Shown here: positions 51,648 to 59,169 of the stretch, one piece after another
Numbering within the stretch: position 1 is the stretch's first letter
How the letters are laid out: every line of letters starts with the position of its first letter
Position numbers and translations under genes: made by a program
Source: an uncultured Phycisphaerales bacterium
Lineage (GTDB): Bacteria; Planctomycetota; Phycisphaerae; WQYP01
Direction: 5' to 3'
Length of the DNA stretch: 64,000 bases
Assembly (NCBI GenBank): GCA_903845195.1
Contig: CAIMWO010000040.1
Location: forward strand, 62,001-126,000
The notes under the pieces: generated by a model
Told to the model about the DNA's origin: nothing
The model's database searches: none
Seen by the model: the letters and a program-made list of their open reading frames with translations, nothing else

Positions 51648-52898
51648 ATGGCCACGAATAAGAGCAAGGACGCAGCGGCGTTATTTGAGCTGATCGATAA
51701 AAGCACGCTGAAAGTTCCGAAAAATGCCGGTCAATTGAAGATCCCGACGTGGTGGTCGAGCAAGACTAATCCACCGGTAGAGGTACAGACGGTGGCGGAG
51801 GGGACTTCCGAGGGGGGTAATGCGGATTCGGTAGGCGAGCCCTCTGCCGCAACAGGCCCCATTTTGGATGAAAAGCCACCTGAGGCTGAGGCAATACTCC
51901 CGAAGGCGGCGGCTGTGGAAGTTGTGCAGCATAGGCTGTTTGACCCGTTTGCGAATCCGGAGGCGTCGCCGACGATTCGGCCTCCGGCAGAGAACCAGGG
52001 GGAGATCGCAGCCGAGAGTGATCACAAAGACGAAGTGCCGGAAGTGACGGCGGCCGCGGCGGTGGCGGCGGTGCCGGAATCCCCCTCAGAATCGCCCTCG
52101 TTTGCGCCGCCAATGCCGGCAGCGCCGGTCGAGAATCCGGTGCAGAAAGAACCCTCCTCTGCAGCGCCGGCCCCGACGGCGGTACGGCGTATGCCGCCGG
52201 GGGTTTTTGCGCCGCAGACGATGGATCGGTCGACGATTGCACGGCGGAACTGGGTGGCCCAGCAGAAATTGAAGGTTTCGCATCTGCCGCTGTGGGCGCT
52301 GGGGGCCGTCGCCGCGACGCTGCTGATATTAATCTTCGGCGTAGTGTTGGTGCTCAGAGGCGGCGGTCAGAAAGGTACGGCGGGCAGCGCAAACATTCCG
52401 CGGGCGGGATTGACGCCGGGGAATAATCGGCCGCGCATTGAAGATACCTCCACCAGAAATTCGGGATTGGCGGGCGCAGGAGTGCCGGTACTGGACCCGC
52501 GCCTCGGCAACGGGCGGGCGGGTACCAATGACGCGGCCAATGAACGAGCCCGCGTGTATGGTGCGGGTGAAGTGTCGCGGTCGCCGGATATGGTCTACCT
52601 GGTGATTTCGACGAGTGCGTCGGAAGAGCTCGCGCGGCGAAACGCGGAGTTTCTGGCAGCGCACGACGTCAGCGTCTCCATCGAAGTGAAGGTGCTGGCG
52701 AAGCGCCCGAGCGACAAGAAGGAACGCCGTCTATACGTGATCGTTGCAGTGCAGGGCTTTCCGAAGCAGAATGATGCGGCGGAAGCGTTCCGCAGAAATG
52801 TTGTGGCGATCGGCCGGGAGCATCCGGACGCAAAGAAAACCCGCAAAGGCGCATGGGATGATGCCATCTATGCACACGTCACGCCGCGGGCGAATTGA
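51648..52898 (+). CDS. Bitopic envelope protein with SPOR-like C-terminal domain
   Basis: A 416-residue protein. A cytoplasmic part of about 210 residues starts ALFELIDKSTLKVP and is otherwise Pro/Ala/Glu-rich and probably disordered. One membrane helix follows at 213-236, then a linker and a C-terminal domain of about 100 residues (VYLVISTSASEELARRNAEFLAAHDVSVSIE ... IGREHPDA..KGAWDDAIY). The final domain recalls the betaalpha-betaalphabeta pattern of SPOR domains but I do not recognise it as one. The next gene has the same domain, so the two probably work at the same place in the cell wall. Confidence 0.65.
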   Translation: MATNKSKDAAALFELIDKSTLKVPKNAGQLKIPTWWSSKTNPPVEVQTVAEGTSEGGNADSVGEPSAATGPILDEKPPEAEAILPKAAAVEVVQHRLFDPFANPEASPTIRPPAENQGEIAAESDHKDEVPEVTAAAAVAAVPESPSESPSFAPPMPAAPVENPVQKEPSSAAPAPTAVRRMPPGVFAPQTMDRSTIARRNWVAQQKLKVSHLPLWALGAVAATLLILIFGVVLVLRGGGQKGTAGSANIPRAGLTPGNNRPRIEDTSTRNSGLAGAGVPVLDPRLGNGRAGTNDAANERARVYGAGEVSRSPDMVYLVISTSASEELARRNAEFLAAHDVSVSIEVKVLAKRPSDKKERRLYVIVAVQGFPKQNDAAEAFRRNVVAIGREHPDAKKTRKGAWDDAIYAHVTPRAN

Positions 52899-52991
52899 CG
52901 ACATTGCCTATATACAAGGAATCGTAAAGAACAAAACGTTTTGGGGAAGGGCGGGATTGTCATACAAAGTTTTCGGACGAAAGGATTGGAC

Positions 52992-53624
52992 ATGATTCGG
53001 CGACTGGTATTGGTGGGTGCGGGCCTGTTAGTGGCGAGCATGCTGGGGGCCTGCGGGGGGTCGAGCAAAACTTCGGGGCAGGGCGCCCTGCAGGGCTTGA
53101 CGCCGCCGGCGACGCGAAGCAGCGAAACGGTGGTTCCACCAGCGACGGCGCCGGCTCCGGAAGCGACGGCGGGCGGACCGACCGTGCCGACGATGGAGGG
53201 TGAAACCGGAATGGTCAAGACCGTGAAAACCGGGACCAAGCCGACCGCGGAGAAATCCGAAGCGGGCGGCAAGGGCAAGGTCATGACCAGTGCCGAGGCC
53301 AAGCGCACGGCAGGTCATTTCTATCTGACGATTCTGACGTCAAAGGATGAAGCGCTCGCGAAGAAGGATGCCGCGTTTCTGGCGAGTCACGGGATCAGCG
53401 TAACGGTCGATAACGTCGGCAAGGGGCTGTTCCAGGTGGTGTCGGTAGAAGGATTTGAGAAGACGACCGAGGCCGCCGCAAAGGCGTTCAAGGCGAAGGT
53501 CATCGCGATCGGCAAAGAGCATCCGTCGGCCAAAGGCAGCAAGGGCGCCTGGGACGATGCGTACTTCCGGAAACATGGCGCTGCGAAGGCTACGAAGAGC
53601 GCGACTGCGAAGCCGGCGAAGTGA
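52992..53624 (+). CDS. Lipoprotein sharing the C-terminal domain of its upstream neighbour
   Basis: A 210-residue lipoprotein: VLVGAGLLVASMLGAC lipobox, a Thr/Pro/Ala-rich linker, then the C-terminal domain (FYLTILTSKDEALAKKDAAFLASHGISVTV ... AIGKEHPSAKGSKGAWDDAYF) very like that of the preceding protein. The tail is Lys/Ala-rich. Start ATG at 52992; the frame upstream lacks a signal. It lies 93 bases after its neighbour and ends at a strong terminator, so the pair is probably one transcript. Confidence 0.7.
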   Translation: MIRRLVLVGAGLLVASMLGACGGSSKTSGQGALQGLTPPATRSSETVVPPATAPAPEATAGGPTVPTMEGETGMVKTVKTGTKPTAEKSEAGGKGKVMTSAEAKRTAGHFYLTILTSKDEALAKKDAAFLASHGISVTVDNVGKGLFQVVSVEGFEKTTEAAAKAFKAKVIAIGKEHPSAKGSKGAWDDAYFRKHGAAKATKSATAKPAK

Positions 53625-53690
53625 TCGCGCGTTTTGTCAGCACCAGGACACGAGACACCAGGGACTAAAATAGTTTCGACGAACCACAAA

Positions 53691-53724
53691 CGGGCGGCCG
53701 AGAAATCGGCCGCCCGTTTTTTTT
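53691..53724 (+). terminator. Strong intrinsic terminator
   Basis: Eleven-base-pair stem CGGGCGGCCGA / TCGGCCGCCCG with a GAAA tetraloop, then eight T. It ends the two-gene envelope unit. Confidence 0.93.
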
Positions 53725-53794
53725 ATGCGATAGTTTTTGTGGATGGGATGGGGCACAGAATGGCGCCGTTCGAGGCATCCTGCGGCAGCATGTA

Positions 53795-54610
53795 TCAGGT
53801 TCGCAGGGCCTTGAGCCAACGCATTTCGTCGTCTGAGAGAGGTCCTCTTTGGCAGCTTTCAATATTCCTGCCGATCCATTGAGCCTTCCGCATAGAAACA
53901 ATCAGACAGTCTGCACCAGATTCGAAAAGTGCGTAGCGGAGCAGGCCGTCGGCCACTCTGGCTTGAGCTTCGGCGGGTGAGAGGCCGGGATTGCGGCTGG
54001 CCGCCGCGACCATTTTGTCGAGTTTCCAGCCGCGCACGTAGGGCGAGCAGACATAGGTTTTCAAACCCAAGGATCTGTAGAGTGCGATTCGCTCCTTGGA
54101 GCCGGTTGTCAGGTTGAAGGGCTCGACGACAAAGTCGTATTCGCTGTGGCGTGGAAATTGGATGATGGATTCCCCGGGAGACCATAGCCCGAGGCGCTGG
54201 ACGTGACCGGCATTCTTCCACTGGATGGCCAGCTCTTCCTGGCGCTCGTTCAGTGTTTCGTCAGCAAGGCGATGTACCACAAGGCCGTCGAGCTGCTGGA
54301 CATGCGCGTCGTCGAGGATCTGTTGGAGATGTTCGGGGCGATAGTAGTCCGGACCGCCGACGTCCTGGTCGTCGTCGAACATGTGAAAGAAATTCCACGC
54401 GATGATCCTGGCGGCTGCCGCGAGGCCGAGCCTGCGTAGAGAATCGCCCAAAGCGATTCGTTCGGGGCGGTAGGTCGTATCGAAGCAATCGAGTCCCTGA
54501 TCGATGCACGCTCGCACGATCTGGTCAATGGCGTGCGGGTCGGGCTTCGGATCGCTGCCCAACTGGCGGATGTACGAGTGGCCGCCGAGTATCAGTGGGA
54601 CTTGTCGCAT
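53795..54610 (-). CDS. Aldo/keto-reductase-like TIM-barrel protein
   Basis: A 271-residue protein starting PLILGGHSYIRQLG and continuing with AKR landmarks: GLDCFDTTYRPERIALGDSLRRLG near residues 35-60 (Asp in the first catalytic motif; Tyr in DTTYRPE), LDGLVVHRLADET near 108 (strand-4 motif), and YALFESGADCLIVSMRK near the end. NADPH-binding Arg/Lys spacing looks weaker than normal, so it may be a diverged member. The ATG at 54610 has no strong ribosome site. It ends just before the terminator of the envelope pair. Confidence 0.65.
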   Translation of the reverse strand: MRQVPLILGGHSYIRQLGSDPKPDPHAIDQIVRACIDQGLDCFDTTYRPERIALGDSLRRLGLAAAARIIAWNFFHMFDDDQDVGGPDYYRPEHLQQILDDAHVQQLDGLVVHRLADETLNERQEELAIQWKNAGHVQRLGLWSPGESIIQFPRHSEYDFVVEPFNLTTGSKERIALYRSLGLKTYVCSPYVRGWKLDKMVAAASRNPGLSPAEAQARVADGLLRYALFESGADCLIVSMRKAQWIGRNIESCQRGPLSDDEMRWLKALRT

Positions 54611-54699
54611 GGCGACTCCGGAAGTCGAAAATCTGTGACAGCGGGTTCGCGTGAAGGGCGCTCTTCCCCGCGGTGGGTGCAGAGGGCTCAAAGGGATAT

Positions 54700-57630
54700 T
54701 CACGGTCCGGCTTTGGCGGCTGGGGCGTCGGGCTGAGAGGTGGCAGGGGCAGTGGCGGGGGCAGTGGCGGGCGCGGTAGCAGGAGCGGTCGCAGGTGCGG
54801 TCGTGGTGGCGTAGAGCAGGACGTTGCGGGCCAGGGCTTCGGAGGATTCCGGACTGTAGCCAAGGATACCCCAGGTGTTGGTGCCGAGGAGGCCGCTGGT
54901 GATGTCTTCGGGAGAGAAGATGATGGTGAAGCGCTGGCCGTCGCTGATGGCCTGGAGTTGGGGGTGGTTGTCAGCGCCTCTGACTTTGGAACGGTAGTAT
55001 TTGCGGAAGTCGGTTTCGGTAATTTTTGTGCTGCCGGGGATGGAGCCGTCGTAGAGGGTGGAAGTGCGCGGGATGAGGACCGGGGCGTTGTCGGGATAGA
55101 CATTTTTGAGGAGTTCGAAGAGCGAAGCGGTAAAATCGGGGCTGGAGCCGGCGGAATCTGCGAAGAGCGTGCCGCCGTCTTGGATGAATTGTTTGACCGC
55201 GGCAACCTGTTCCGGGGTGACGGCGAAGCGCGTGGTGCCGGTGATGTGGGCGATTGGCGTCTCCTTGGCGTCGAGTTTGGTGAGGGGGACGGTCTTGATC
55301 TTGAGCTCAGTATTGAAAGTACTGGCCGCCACGCGGGCCAAGCGCGGCCAGGCGCCGGGTTCGGGATCGGAATTTCCGGCATAGTCAATGCGAGCCAGGT
55401 TGATGACGTTGGTCGGCTTCGTCAGAGGTGCGGGAACGGTGAGAGGTTGTAGGCGCGTGCGGGGCGGGGCTTTGCCGGTGGCGTAGCGCATGAGGTTGGC
55501 GGGGAATTCAAAGTGCTCTTTGGAGGCGAATTTGTGAGCTTGCCAACTGGCGCCCTGGTCGATGGTGGAATGGATCCAGATTTCGCGCACGCCGTTGCTG
55601 AGGCCGAGGATGGTGGGAGGCTTTTTGATGGTAGTCCAGAGTTCGCCGGAGAAGAGGATATGCTCGGGCTTGAGCTCGCGCATTTCATATTTGTTGTCGC
55701 CAACCTGGGCGGCGAGTTGGCGGACGGATTCGGTAAATTCTTTCTTATCGCCGTCGGCGGTGGAGAAGATGATGCCGCCGGCGTTGACGTAGGTTTTGAG
55801 CTTGGCGACTTGATCGGGGGTGAAATTGAGGGCTTGGGAGCCCGTGATGAGGAGGACGGGGGCATCCATCCAGTTGGCGGCATCCACCTTGAAGTTGACG
55901 ATCTGCCAGTTGATGGGCTTTTCAAATTTTTTGGTGAGCCAGGAGGTGATATTGGCGTTGTCGCGCGGGCGGGCGTCCCACGGGCCGTCATACTGAAGTT
56001 TGTTGAAGATGACGGGGTTTCGTCCACGGGCCAGAAAGAGCAGGGCATAGGATGTGCCGACGATAGAGGAGCCGTCGCCACCCCACTGACATTTCCAGCT
56101 GCCATCGGGGAGCTGAGACTTGACGATGTAGGCAGCGCCTTCGCGGTACCAGTCGACGGAGCCGAAGTATTTTTGTCCGCTGGCCAGTCCGCAGCGTTCG
56201 AGGCCGTACATGAAGTAGAGGTCGCTGGAGGGGCGGAAGTTTTTGCCCATCCAGGCGAGGGCGTTGTCGATTTCCCTATCGACTTTGGATTCGAGGCGCA
56301 GTTTGGTGTCGGTCATTTCGGAAGTGATGAAGAGCGAGGCGAGGCCGGCGGCGTTCATGGACGACCTTCCGCCGGTGAGATCCATCGGCGAGTAGGACCA
56401 TTGCCCATCGGGATGCTGGAGGATGCGCCAGAAGCGGTCGGAAACGGTCCAGTAGTTATCCGGGAGCTCGATGCCGTAGTCCATGAGGGCCCAGGCGCCG
56501 AGGGTGCCGTACTGGCCATTGGAGAGATCGCCGATGGGGCGGAATTTCTTCTGGGCATATTGTTCAGCGGCAGCAAGTTTGGCCTTGGCGTTATTAAGCT
56601 GGTTTTTGAACTGTTCGAGTTCCTTGGCATCTTTGGCCGTGCGGATCCGGGCTTCGGCATTGGCGACTTCCTGGCGGGCGTCTGCCACGGCCTTTTCATA
56701 GTTGATCGGATTGGGCCCCAGTCGGCTGTAGATGTCCGACAGCACTTTCCATTCCCGGGCTTCAAACTCCGTCCGGGCAATAAGGTTGCGGTTTTTATCT
56801 TTCACGGCCTGCGAATGACGTGTGGAGATGTCGTTGAAGAGGGAACGGAGAATGGCGTCGGGGCCGAAGAACGTGTTGCGGGAGCTGTTCAGCATGCCGT
56901 CGATGGATTTTCGCGCAACGGCGGCCTCCGCGGCGTTATTGGCAATCTTGGCGTCAATATATTTGGTCCAGAGTTCGGAGATGCCTGCGCCGCCTATGCC
57001 GGCAGCCATGTACGCATAGCCGCCATCTGGGCCCATGCCCATCAAGACATACTGTTTGTCGCGTTCCAGTGCGGCGGCGGCGGCATTTGCGGCTTCCGTA
57101 CCCTTGGGGATAAGGGTCAGCGCGCAGGCCTGGAGCCCGGCGGAGTAGGTCGCGGCGGTCTCGTGCTCTGAAAGCCACTTCACCGCGGGTGCGAGATCCG
57201 CCGAGTTGAAACGCAGTTTTGGTCCGAGCGCATCATCGTCCTGAACGCTATGGCCGGTGTGGAGTAGCGCATAAAGTGCCAGCGCAGTCGTGCCGCCATG
57301 GAAGTGGGCGCCCGCGCCCGTCGCAGGCTCCCAGTTGTCGCCCTTGCGGACGTTAAAGAGGTATTCAACGCCCTTGCGCATGGATTCGAGGACATCGTCA
57401 TCAGTGAGGTCGGCGGCGGTGACCACGGGCTTGGGAGGAGGTGCTGGCTGAGGCGGTATTTGGGGTTGCGTCGTAGGCGTGGATTCCGGGAGAGTCTGGG
57501 CGCGAGTCGTGAGGATGCCCAGAGAAATGCTGGCGATGGCGGCGGCGATCAGGACGAGGGTGAGCATCTTGCGGAGAGAGAAAATTAGATTTTTTGTATA
57601 AGTACCATGGGGCGTTGCGCGTTTTATCAT
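54700..57630 (-). CDS. Large exported protein: alpha-toroid domain plus two DUF4159-like domains
   Basis: A 976-residue protein. Basic N-terminus and hydrophobic helix (MLTLVLIAAAIASISLGILT) form a signal. A prenyltransferase/squalene-cyclase-like alpha/alpha toroid comes next (ALALYALLHTGH; DGGYAYMAAGIGG; QPDGSW-type repeats HPDGQWSYSP and LPDGSWKCQWGG), interrupted by a coiled coil (EKAVADARQEVANAEARIRTA). Two DUF4159-like alpha/beta domains follow (DAPVLLITGSQALNFTPDQVAKLKTYVNAGG; TPIAHITGTTRFAVTPEQVAAVKQFIQDGG). The tail is repeated PATA units. AAAGG precedes the ATG at 57630. Function unknown. Confidence 0.72.
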   Translation of the reverse strand: MIKRATPHGTYTKNLIFSLRKMLTLVLIAAAIASISLGILTTRAQTLPESTPTTQPQIPPQPAPPPKPVVTAADLTDDDVLESMRKGVEYLFNVRKGDNWEPATGAGAHFHGGTTALALYALLHTGHSVQDDDALGPKLRFNSADLAPAVKWLSEHETAATYSAGLQACALTLIPKGTEAANAAAAALERDKQYVLMGMGPDGGYAYMAAGIGGAGISELWTKYIDAKIANNAAEAAVARKSIDGMLNSSRNTFFGPDAILRSLFNDISTRHSQAVKDKNRNLIARTEFEAREWKVLSDIYSRLGPNPINYEKAVADARQEVANAEARIRTAKDAKELEQFKNQLNNAKAKLAAAEQYAQKKFRPIGDLSNGQYGTLGAWALMDYGIELPDNYWTVSDRFWRILQHPDGQWSYSPMDLTGGRSSMNAAGLASLFITSEMTDTKLRLESKVDREIDNALAWMGKNFRPSSDLYFMYGLERCGLASGQKYFGSVDWYREGAAYIVKSQLPDGSWKCQWGGDGSSIVGTSYALLFLARGRNPVIFNKLQYDGPWDARPRDNANITSWLTKKFEKPINWQIVNFKVDAANWMDAPVLLITGSQALNFTPDQVAKLKTYVNAGGIIFSTADGDKKEFTESVRQLAAQVGDNKYEMRELKPEHILFSGELWTTIKKPPTILGLSNGVREIWIHSTIDQGASWQAHKFASKEHFEFPANLMRYATGKAPPRTRLQPLTVPAPLTKPTNVINLARIDYAGNSDPEPGAWPRLARVAASTFNTELKIKTVPLTKLDAKETPIAHITGTTRFAVTPEQVAAVKQFIQDGGTLFADSAGSSPDFTASLFELLKNVYPDNAPVLIPRTSTLYDGSIPGSTKITETDFRKYYRSKVRGADNHPQLQAISDGQRFTIIFSPEDITSGLLGTNTWGILGYSPESSEALARNVLLYATTTAPATAPATAPATAPATAPATSQPDAPAAKAGP

Positions 57631-58041
57631 GCCGTGACCTTTCGGACCAAGTCTGCGAGGCTTTACGGAATTAGAGAGACGTGATTCTGTACCAGGGGGC
57701 ATTGCCGGCCGACGCACATCAGTGTGCGCCGTGTTTATTATGCCGCTCCTCCGTCCGAGCATAAGGTGAAGTTCGAATTCTGGAAAGCATAAAAGCCTCT
57801 GCAGATTCGGGACATCTCAACCCAGACCGCCGGTGGGATGGTGCAATAACGCGCCTGCAGGAATGCCACGGTTGCAGAAGATTGGAAGAAATGCTCTATC
57901 GATTGCCATCAATAATCCATTGGGGTTGGAGAGACGAATAGCCCATCAGTGAAAGCCGGCACAATTGTTTTTGCACCGCCGATGCGAAAGGGGGAGGGGC
58001 GTTCTACAATATCAATGGTTGTCTATGGAAGTGAGTGATGT
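57631..58041. other. Divergent intergenic region
   Basis: About 410 bases between the DUF4159-type gene and the amidohydrolase. It should hold two divergent promoters. I see no frame, repeat or hairpin that I can support; the composition becomes less GC-rich around 57880-58020. Confidence 0.4.
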
Positions 58042-59067
58042 ATGAGTGCAGAAGTTCCAGTGGTGCCGCATAATCGGATGGGCGTGGATTATCGCGCGGT
58101 GCCGGCGCGCAAGGTGATCGTGCCGGGGGGGATTATTGATGCCCATACGCACACGGGAGATCCGGCGCAGACGGCGACGTTCGTCGATGCGGCCAGCGCG
58201 TACGGAATCAGCGAAATCTGGACGATGTGCGGGTTGGAGCATGCGGCGGCGGTGAAGGAGCGATGGCCGGGGAAGTTTCATTTCATCGCGGTGCCGGCCT
58301 GGAAGAATGCGGCCGCGACGGAAGAATATATCACCGACTGGCTGCGGCGGCTGGATGCGTTTTGGGAACTGGGGGCACGCCTGATCAAATTTCACCAGGC
58401 GCCGGGCACGAAAAAGCGATGGGGTATGGCGGCAGCGCATCCGATGATTCAGCGGGTGGCCAAGCATGCCCATGCGCTCGGGTATCACTTGATGACGCAC
58501 ATCGGCGACCCGAAGGCGTGGTTTTACGGCAAGGGACCGTATGCGGATGGGGTGATGGGCACGTTTGCGGAGCAGTTTGAACTGGCGCTGCCGCTGGTGG
58601 AATTGTTTGGCGACCGCGTGCACCTGGGGGCGCACATGGGAGGTTCGTTGGAGGACCTCGATGGCCTGGCTCGCCGGCTGGAGAAGTTTCCAAATTATGT
58701 GATCGATACGAGCGCGACGAAGTGGATTGTGCGGGCTGTGGCGGAGCAATCAGTGGAAGCGGTGCGGGATTTCATCGTGGGATACCAGGACCGGATCGTG
58801 TTCGGATCAGACCTGGTGGTGGGCGATAAGTATGATTGGGATCACTACGCGTCGCGCTACTGGGTGCATCAGAAGCTGTGGGAGACCGATTTCCGTGGCG
58901 AATCGCCGATTACCGACCCTGATGCGGGGAAGGGATTTGATCCGAAGAGTGGGACGTTCGATGCGGCGAAAGCGGACGGCACAGTGCGGCTGGCCGGGGT
59001 GGATCTGCCGGTGGAAGTGCTGATGAAACTCTATCGGCTAAATGCGGAGAAGTGGCTGCCGAGGTGA
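58042..59067 (+). CDS. Amidohydrolase-family metal-dependent hydrolase
   Basis: A 341-residue amidohydrolase (PF04909-like) TIM barrel. Metal-site motifs: DAHTHT at 33-38, a catalytic strand HLMTHIGDPK near 154, HLGAHMGG near 195, and the final Asp in FGSDLVVG near 254. Relatives include decarboxylases and lactonases of aromatic and sugar pathways; the reaction here is unknown. No signal, cytoplasmic. The following GH63 gene is on the same strand 102 bases on. Confidence 0.78.
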   Translation: MSAEVPVVPHNRMGVDYRAVPARKVIVPGGIIDAHTHTGDPAQTATFVDAASAYGISEIWTMCGLEHAAAVKERWPGKFHFIAVPAWKNAAATEEYITDWLRRLDAFWELGARLIKFHQAPGTKKRWGMAAAHPMIQRVAKHAHALGYHLMTHIGDPKAWFYGKGPYADGVMGTFAEQFELALPLVELFGDRVHLGAHMGGSLEDLDGLARRLEKFPNYVIDTSATKWIVRAVAEQSVEAVRDFIVGYQDRIVFGSDLVVGDKYDWDHYASRYWVHQKLWETDFRGESPITDPDAGKGFDPKSGTFDAAKADGTVRLAGVDLPVEVLMKLYRLNAEKWLPR

Positions 59068-59169
59068 TGGAAAAAAGCAAAATAGGGCGATGACGACGCG
59101 GCAGGCCGGGCGGGGGCAAATGTGGGCGCTATGATTGTCGCAGTGGCGGCATCAGGTTGAGGGGCTTGC

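Noticed and set aside
54720..54800. Tandem repeat considered as a CRISPR or minisatellite element
   Set aside because: It encodes the repeated PATA tail of the DUF4159-type protein in frame; there are no spacers.
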